A DNA stretch of 18,536 nucleotides, taken from the NCBI GenBank assembly GCA_002507425.1, contig DAZU01000035.1, forward strand, positions 1 through 18,536, in the 5' to 3' direction. The position numbers and the translations under genes were made by a program. Shown piece by piece: positions 14,465 through 18,536 of this stretch (positions are counted from its first letter, which is position 1; the number at the start of each line of letters is the position of its first letter). Below the pieces are notes generated by a model. It did no database searches. It saw only the letters and a program-made list of their open reading frames with translations, and had not been told where the DNA came from. Source of the stretch: Euryarchaeota archaeon UBA53 (lineage in GTDB: Archaea; Thermoplasmatota; Poseidoniia; Poseidoniales; Poseidoniaceae).

Positions 14465-15988
14465 ATGGCGAAAAAAGGTGGTAAGGGCCAAAGAAGGCAG
14501 CGCAACCAACAGCGCATGATGTACGACGAGCTTGACAAGTATCCTGTAATGCCTCCTCATGCGTTTGCAAGAATTGTTCGTGACAAAAGAACGTTGAATA
14601 TTATCTATCAGATTATCGAACCTCCATTAAACAAAAAAGAACAAGAATGGAGAGACGAACTGCTAGATATATTCATTAGGTCACTTACTGCAAACATCGA
14701 GGAAATCGACGCAGATCCTATCGCTTATTTACGCACTGCAATGGACAAAGTCATCAAGGCATACGGAATGAAGATAAATAAAAAATCAAAATCGAAATTA
14801 TTCTATTACCTGAGGCGAGACTTGGTTGGTTACGGGAAAATGGATGTTTTGATGAACGATGCTAACGTTGAAGACGTTTCTCTAGACGGAACAAATGTTC
14901 CCATTTTTGCATATCATAGGAAATTTGAATCCGTGGAGACAACATGCATTTGGGAAACAGATGAAGAATTAGAATCCTACGTAATCAAATTAGCTCAGAG
15001 ATGTGGAAAGCACATTTCCGTTGCGGATCCACTTTTAGATGCTACATTGATGGATGGATCAAGGATTGTTATGAAATTGGGTAGAGAAGTGTCTACCAGA
15101 GGTTCCGCTTTTTGTATTAGAAGATTCAAAGACGACCCGTTCTCTCCTTGTGATATCGTAGCATTCCGAACCCTATCATCCCTGATGGGAGCTTATCTAT
15201 GGGTTGCATTCCAGAACGAAGTGCCTATGCTGTTTGTTGGCGGAACTGCGTCTGGAAAAACCACTACGCTGAACGCTATGTGCGTATTCATACCATGGCA
15301 AATGAAAATAGTCAGTATAGAATCCACACGAGAAGTAAACATTCCACAACCAAACTGGGTCCCAGGTCTTACAAGGCAAGGATTCGGTGGAGAGTCTAAT
15401 GAAGGAGAGATTGGGGAATTCGAATTATTGAAAGCAGCATTGCGTGAGAGGCCTGAATACATTATTGTAGGCGAAATTAGAGGTGCTGAAGCATATGTTC
15501 TATTCCAAGCAATGGCAACTGGCCACTGTGCATATTCAACAGTTCACGCAGATTCAGTTCCTTCTCTAGTCCACAGATTAGAGAATAAACCTATTGATAT
15601 TCCGAGAGTTCTTTTGCCTGCTCTAGAAGCCTGCGCAATTCAAATTCAGACGAGGATAAATGGTAGGCGTGTTAGAAGAACAAAGCAAATAGTTGAAATT
15701 GTCGGAATAGATCCTAACTCTCTAGAAGTTATCACAAACGAAGTTTTCCGATGGAATGTTGCTAATGATGATTTCATATTTTCAGGGAAATCTTACGTTT
15801 TAGAGAAAATAATGGTAAAAATCAATTACAGCCAAGATGAGATGCGTAGGGAACTTCGAACAAGGAAACGTATCTTAGAATGGATGGTCCTAAACGACAT
15901 AAGAAAAGCAGATCAAGTGAGTCAGATAATCACAGAATACTACGTCAGACCTCACGAAATCCTGGCAAGAGTGGACGGCCTGCGTTGA
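14465..15988 (+). CDS. Type IV filament/secretion ATPase (GspE/TadA/ArlI superfamily)
   Basis: These hexameric ATPases power assembly of archaeal pili, archaella and related machines at the inner membrane. In this 507-residue form: a basic N-terminal tail, an N-terminal domain to about 220, Walker A G259-G-T-A-S-G-K265-T-T, Asp-box I285-E-S-T-R-E, Walker B Y332-I-I-V-G-E337-I-R-G and His-box G353-H-C-A-Y-S-T-V-H361-A-D, with arginines around R-E-R-P-E. The C-terminal E-L-x-x-R-x-x-I-L-E-W segment is common in archaeal members. ATG 14465 is chosen over TTG 14459 because GGGGGGT at 14451-14457 is well placed only for the ATG. It is followed directly by two platform protein genes, the order expected for a Tad-like or archaeal pilus system. 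Confidence 0.94.
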   Translation: MAKKGGKGQRRQRNQQRMMYDELDKYPVMPPHAFARIVRDKRTLNIIYQIIEPPLNKKEQEWRDELLDIFIRSLTANIEEIDADPIAYLRTAMDKVIKAYGMKINKKSKSKLFYYLRRDLVGYGKMDVLMNDANVEDVSLDGTNVPIFAYHRKFESVETTCIWETDEELESYVIKLAQRCGKHISVADPLLDATLMDGSRIVMKLGREVSTRGSAFCIRRFKDDPFSPCDIVAFRTLSSLMGAYLWVAFQNEVPMLFVGGTASGKTTTLNAMCVFIPWQMKIVSIESTREVNIPQPNWVPGLTRQGFGGESNEGEIGEFELLKAALRERPEYIIVGEIRGAEAYVLFQAMATGHCAYSTVHADSVPSLVHRLENKPIDIPRVLLPALEACAIQIQTRINGRRVRRTKQIVEIVGIDPNSLEVITNEVFRWNVANDDFIFSGKSYVLEKIMVKINYSQDEMRRELRTRKRILEWMVLNDIRKADQVSQIITEYYVRPHEILARVDGLR

Positions 15989-16010
15989 ACCTACAAGGAC
16001 GGTATAAATA

Positions 16011-17030
16011 ATGGAGCTCACAGCATGGCAGAAAATTTGTCATCGTATTCTTGGAAAGGTATTCAAGAATAAGGCTCGGAACGACAAAACCCTATCAGAG
16101 GATTTAGTCAAAGGAAACATGCCGATAATGCCCGAGGTATATCTTGCACAAGTTTTCGTTACTACCGTTGCTGTTGCAGCGATTTGTGGGATGTTGCTAA
16201 CAGCAGTATTTTTGCCAGACATCGGATTAATTGCATGGTACGAATCACGTCCTGATAATGCCTATGCAATGGCATGCTTTGAGTGGGAATATTGGAATGC
16301 CGATTTGGTAGATGAAACATTGGAGAGTAGAGGTTGCCCATATTTCCAATACATGGAATTTCCATTTTTTGCTAAAATATTACTTCCCGTCCTTCTGGGT
16401 TTCATAGTTCCATTTGGAACATACAGGTTCCTCAAGGGCTCGGCTTCACGCTCTGCAAAGCAAAGAGGTGTGGCTCTGGAGAAGTATCTTCCTTACGCAG
16501 CCTCTTACACTGCTGCAATGGCAGCAGCAAATGCTACACCTCACAAGATTTTCAAATCCTTGGCATTGAACGGCGAGATATATGGAGAAATAGCTTATGA
16601 CTCAGCAATGATTTATCGAGACGTATCGTTACTCGGATATGACTTACTAACTGCTATGAAAATGGCTGTTGATCGTGCTGCATCACCTTGGATGACAGAA
16701 TTCTTCCAAGGTATGGTAGGAACTTTAACTGCGGGTGGTTCTCTGAAATTGTATTTCTTAAACAGAGCCGAGCACTACATGAGAGAGAATCGTACCAGAT
16801 TGCAAGAATTCTTGGAATCCCTTGCAATGCTAGCTGAATCATATGTTGTGGTTGCGGTCGCTATGCCTCTGTTCTTAATCGTCATGCTTGTAATTATGTT
16901 CTGGGTAAGTGGGGCTGGAGCACAAATGGAAGAAAGCACACTATACCTTGTTGTTCTACTTGTTTTACCACTCATCCACTCAATGTTTGCCTTCCTAGTA
17001 TGGTCATCAAGTGAAGAACAAAAGATGTGA
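16011..17030 (+). CDS. Type IV filament platform protein 1 (T2SSF / TadC-like)
   Basis: Platform proteins sit in the membrane above the ATPase and pass its motion to the growing filament. The 339-residue protein has a cytoplasmic N-terminus, TM1 (about 43-66), an external loop (67-117) with C89 and C109, TM2 (118-138), a cytoplasmic T2SSF helical domain (about 150-270, with F-F-Q-G-M-V-G-T-L-T-A-G-G), and TM3/TM4 (about 277-302 and 309-331). It starts 22 bases after the ATPase stop. The T2SSF domain is diverged compared with that of the next gene. C89 and C109 could form a disulfide outside. Confidence 0.88.
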   Translation: MELTAWQKICHRILGKVFKNKARNDKTLSEDLVKGNMPIMPEVYLAQVFVTTVAVAAICGMLLTAVFLPDIGLIAWYESRPDNAYAMACFEWEYWNADLVDETLESRGCPYFQYMEFPFFAKILLPVLLGFIVPFGTYRFLKGSASRSAKQRGVALEKYLPYAASYTAAMAAANATPHKIFKSLALNGEIYGEIAYDSAMIYRDVSLLGYDLLTAMKMAVDRAASPWMTEFFQGMVGTLTAGGSLKLYFLNRAEHYMRENRTRLQEFLESLAMLAESYVVVAVAMPLFLIVMLVIMFWVSGAGAQMEESTLYLVVLLVLPLIHSMFAFLVWSSSEEQKM

Positions 17031-17045
17031 TTTGGGGGTGAAGTT

Positions 17046-18536
17046 ATGGCGCGCAAGAAGAAGGATAAAATCACAGTAAAACTAGATTTACCAAAAGATG
17101 ATACTACTTTGACCAAATTATATGCTATACTCGCAGTAAGCATCTTCTTTGGACTGGCGTCATTCACCTTTTGGGTAACAAATTCTCATTTTACGACCGC
17201 CCCTAATAACCAACCGTTATTCGTGAATACTGTTTGTGGATACGCTCCCGATTACATTCCTACTTATGCCGATAACGAATCTTGTGCAATTCTAAAGGAT
17301 GAACCAGACCAGATAGTTATGGAACCGGAAAAGGCCCTGACAGAATTCAAGAAAATCGGTCAGTATTTTAACGTCCCAGGTATGGATGATAATTTCACAG
17401 CAGTGCAAGATCAGCCACCTCAACCAATGGTTGCGACTTGCGAAATTGAAACTTCTGAGCCATCTGTTTACACATTTAGGATTAAAAGTCCTGATGGTTC
17501 CATAATGGGGGAGGCCCACACGGGAAATTCAAAGGATGAAAATGATGTGTGCCTCATCGAAATACCCGATATGGAAAAAGGCAACATGTATTCAGTTGAG
17601 ATTATTTCTGAGGCAGTGGTATTCGAAGCAAATTACCGTCTTGTGATGGATTACTACGACGGAATTCCAGAAAATATGAATAACGAGTCGCAATGGATAG
17701 GCCCAGAAGTAAATCTTGGGGGATTATCTCTTAGGCCGACTATGTTTCTGAATTTCTTTGGTCTTGGCTTCTTCATTCTATTTTGGCCTGCTTCTTATTA
17801 CTGGGATAGAGTTACAGAGAAAACCAACAGGATGGAAGAGAAGTTCCCTGATTTCCTAAGGGATCTTGCCGAGTATTGGAAAGGTGGCCTTTCTATGACA
17901 GTTGCAGTTCAAACCTTGGCTACTAGTGAATATGGTGCGCTGAATAAAGAAGTAAAGAAAATGAGCGATCAACTATCATGGGGTGTTGCTTTTGGAGATG
18001 TCATTGAGATGTTTGCTGCGAGAGTGGGAACACCTCTGGTTCAGCGTGCAATCTCACTGATATCTGAGGCAAATAGGGCAGGTGGGAAGATTTCTGATAT
18101 TTTGGTAACTGCTGCTAACGATAGTAGGGAAATAAAATTCCTAGAAGGAGAACGTAAGAGATCTATATCCTCGTATATTTCAGTTATTTGGACATCATAT
18201 GGGGTTTTCCTAGGTGTTATTGTTGTTCTAGCTAAGGTTTTCATTCCAGCTATTGCAGGTTCAAATTCAGAACCCAGTGATGATGGTGACGGTGGTGGTG
18301 GACAGCAGTTAGGAAACATGGTAATTCGTAATATCGAGCCACTGTTCTTCCTGACGATATTTTACTATGGAGTTACCATGCAAGCACTTGGAAATGGTGC
18401 GATGGCTGGATTGATGTCAACGGGTAGATTTACTAGCGGAATGAAACACTCAGGCATGATGATTCTTCTTGCAGTTTTGTGTTTCAATGTGATTGTATTC
18501 TCACCTGACTTGATTGGAATAACGACTCTGCCTGCT
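17046..18536 (+). CDS. Type IV filament platform protein 2 (T2SSF / FlaJ-TadB-like), 3' end missing
   Basis: The frame is open from ATG 17046 to the window end (497 codons, no stop). GGGGGTG at 17034-17040 is a good ribosome binding site, 15 bases after the previous gene. A basic N-terminus (R-K-K-K-D-K) and TM1 (about 24-45) lead to an external domain of about 180 residues (47-228) with four cysteines (C64, C80, C132, C169) and sequons. TM2 follows (232-252), then a well-conserved T2SSF domain (about 260-375) with F-P-D-F-L-R-D-L-A-E, Q-L-S-W-G-V-A-F-G and I-S-E-A-N-R-A-G-G. TM3 (377-405), an acidic Gly-rich external linker, and further segments at about 433-455 and 473-492 complete the visible part. 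A large external domain is unusual for platform proteins. Confidence 0.92.
   Translation, partial: MARKKKDKITVKLDLPKDDTTLTKLYAILAVSIFFGLASFTFWVTNSHFTTAPNNQPLFVNTVCGYAPDYIPTYADNESCAILKDEPDQIVMEPEKALTEFKKIGQYFNVPGMDDNFTAVQDQPPQPMVATCEIETSEPSVYTFRIKSPDGSIMGEAHTGNSKDENDVCLIEIPDMEKGNMYSVEIISEAVVFEANYRLVMDYYDGIPENMNNESQWIGPEVNLGGLSLRPTMFLNFFGLGFFILFWPASYYWDRVTEKTNRMEEKFPDFLRDLAEYWKGGLSMTVAVQTLATSEYGALNKEVKKMSDQLSWGVAFGDVIEMFAARVGTPLVQRAISLISEANRAGGKISDILVTAANDSREIKFLEGERKRSISSYISVIWTSYGVFLGVIVVLAKVFIPAIAGSNSEPSDDGDGGGGQQLGNMVIRNIEPLFFLTIFYYGVTMQALGNGAMAGLMSTGRFTSGMKHSGMMILLAVLCFNVIVFSPDLIGITTLPA

Noticed and set aside
16001..16010. GGTATAAATA before the first platform gene as a TATA box
   Set aside because: It touches the ATG directly, so a transcript started from it would begin inside the gene; it is more likely chance in a leader within an operon.

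Overview
The window looks archaeal and most resembles marine Euryarchaeota of the Thermoplasmata / Poseidoniales (Marine Group II) type. The reasons are an acidic, sequon-rich surface protein ending in a PGF-CTERM-like tail, a stand-alone Bud32 kinase, a UPF0200-type nucleotide kinase, a typical archaeal XTP/ITP pyrophosphatase, archaeal-style filament ATPase and platform genes, and very compact, moderately AT-rich coding DNA. The lineage is an inference from protein families; there is no rRNA in view.

Layout. Bases 1-2285 hold the 3' part of a large secreted or surface-anchored protein with six CYN/Cys repeats, four canonical EF-hands and a C-terminal sorting tail. Next comes a divergent pair: an ArsC-like phosphatase/arsenate reductase (minus strand), and a small membrane protein that leads into an Mrp/NBP35 P-loop ATPase, a DUF971 protein and a PAP2-type membrane enzyme fused to an extracytoplasmic repeat domain (plus strand, 2749-6604). 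Bases 6585-9508 hold single-gene housekeeping units: Bud32 (minus), quinolinate synthase NadA (plus), fluoride channel CrcB/FluC (minus) and XTP/ITP pyrophosphatase (plus). Bases 9547-11267 hold an unrecognised membrane-anchored acidic protein (plus) and an enoyl-CoA hydratase (minus). Bases 11323-14384 carry an ABC-2 type exporter (ATPase plus permease, coupled through a TTG start) and a UPF0200 kinase. An inverted repeat overlaps the kinase stop codon. From 14465 to the window end there is a type IV filament assembly operon: a secretion ATPase and two platform proteins, the second running off the end. No pilin or prepilin peptidase is visible.

How the genes work together. The Mrp and DUF971 genes form a plausible Fe-S handling pair; the two domains are known together in plastid HCF101. 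This Mrp is unusual: it has no cysteine at all, and an Ig-like stretch of about 35 residues sits where the cluster-binding CxxC should be. The ABC pair is a self-contained exporter. The ATPase and two platform proteins form the motor and base of a pilus or secretion machine, and both platform proteins carry cysteine-containing external domains. The acidic EF-hand protein and the PAP2 fusion suggest a calcium-dependent, glycosylated cell surface.

Coding is nearly continuous. No gap between genes reaches 100 bases, so no long stretch lacks a gene. I saw no tRNA, rRNA, CRISPR array, insertion sequence or replication origin.
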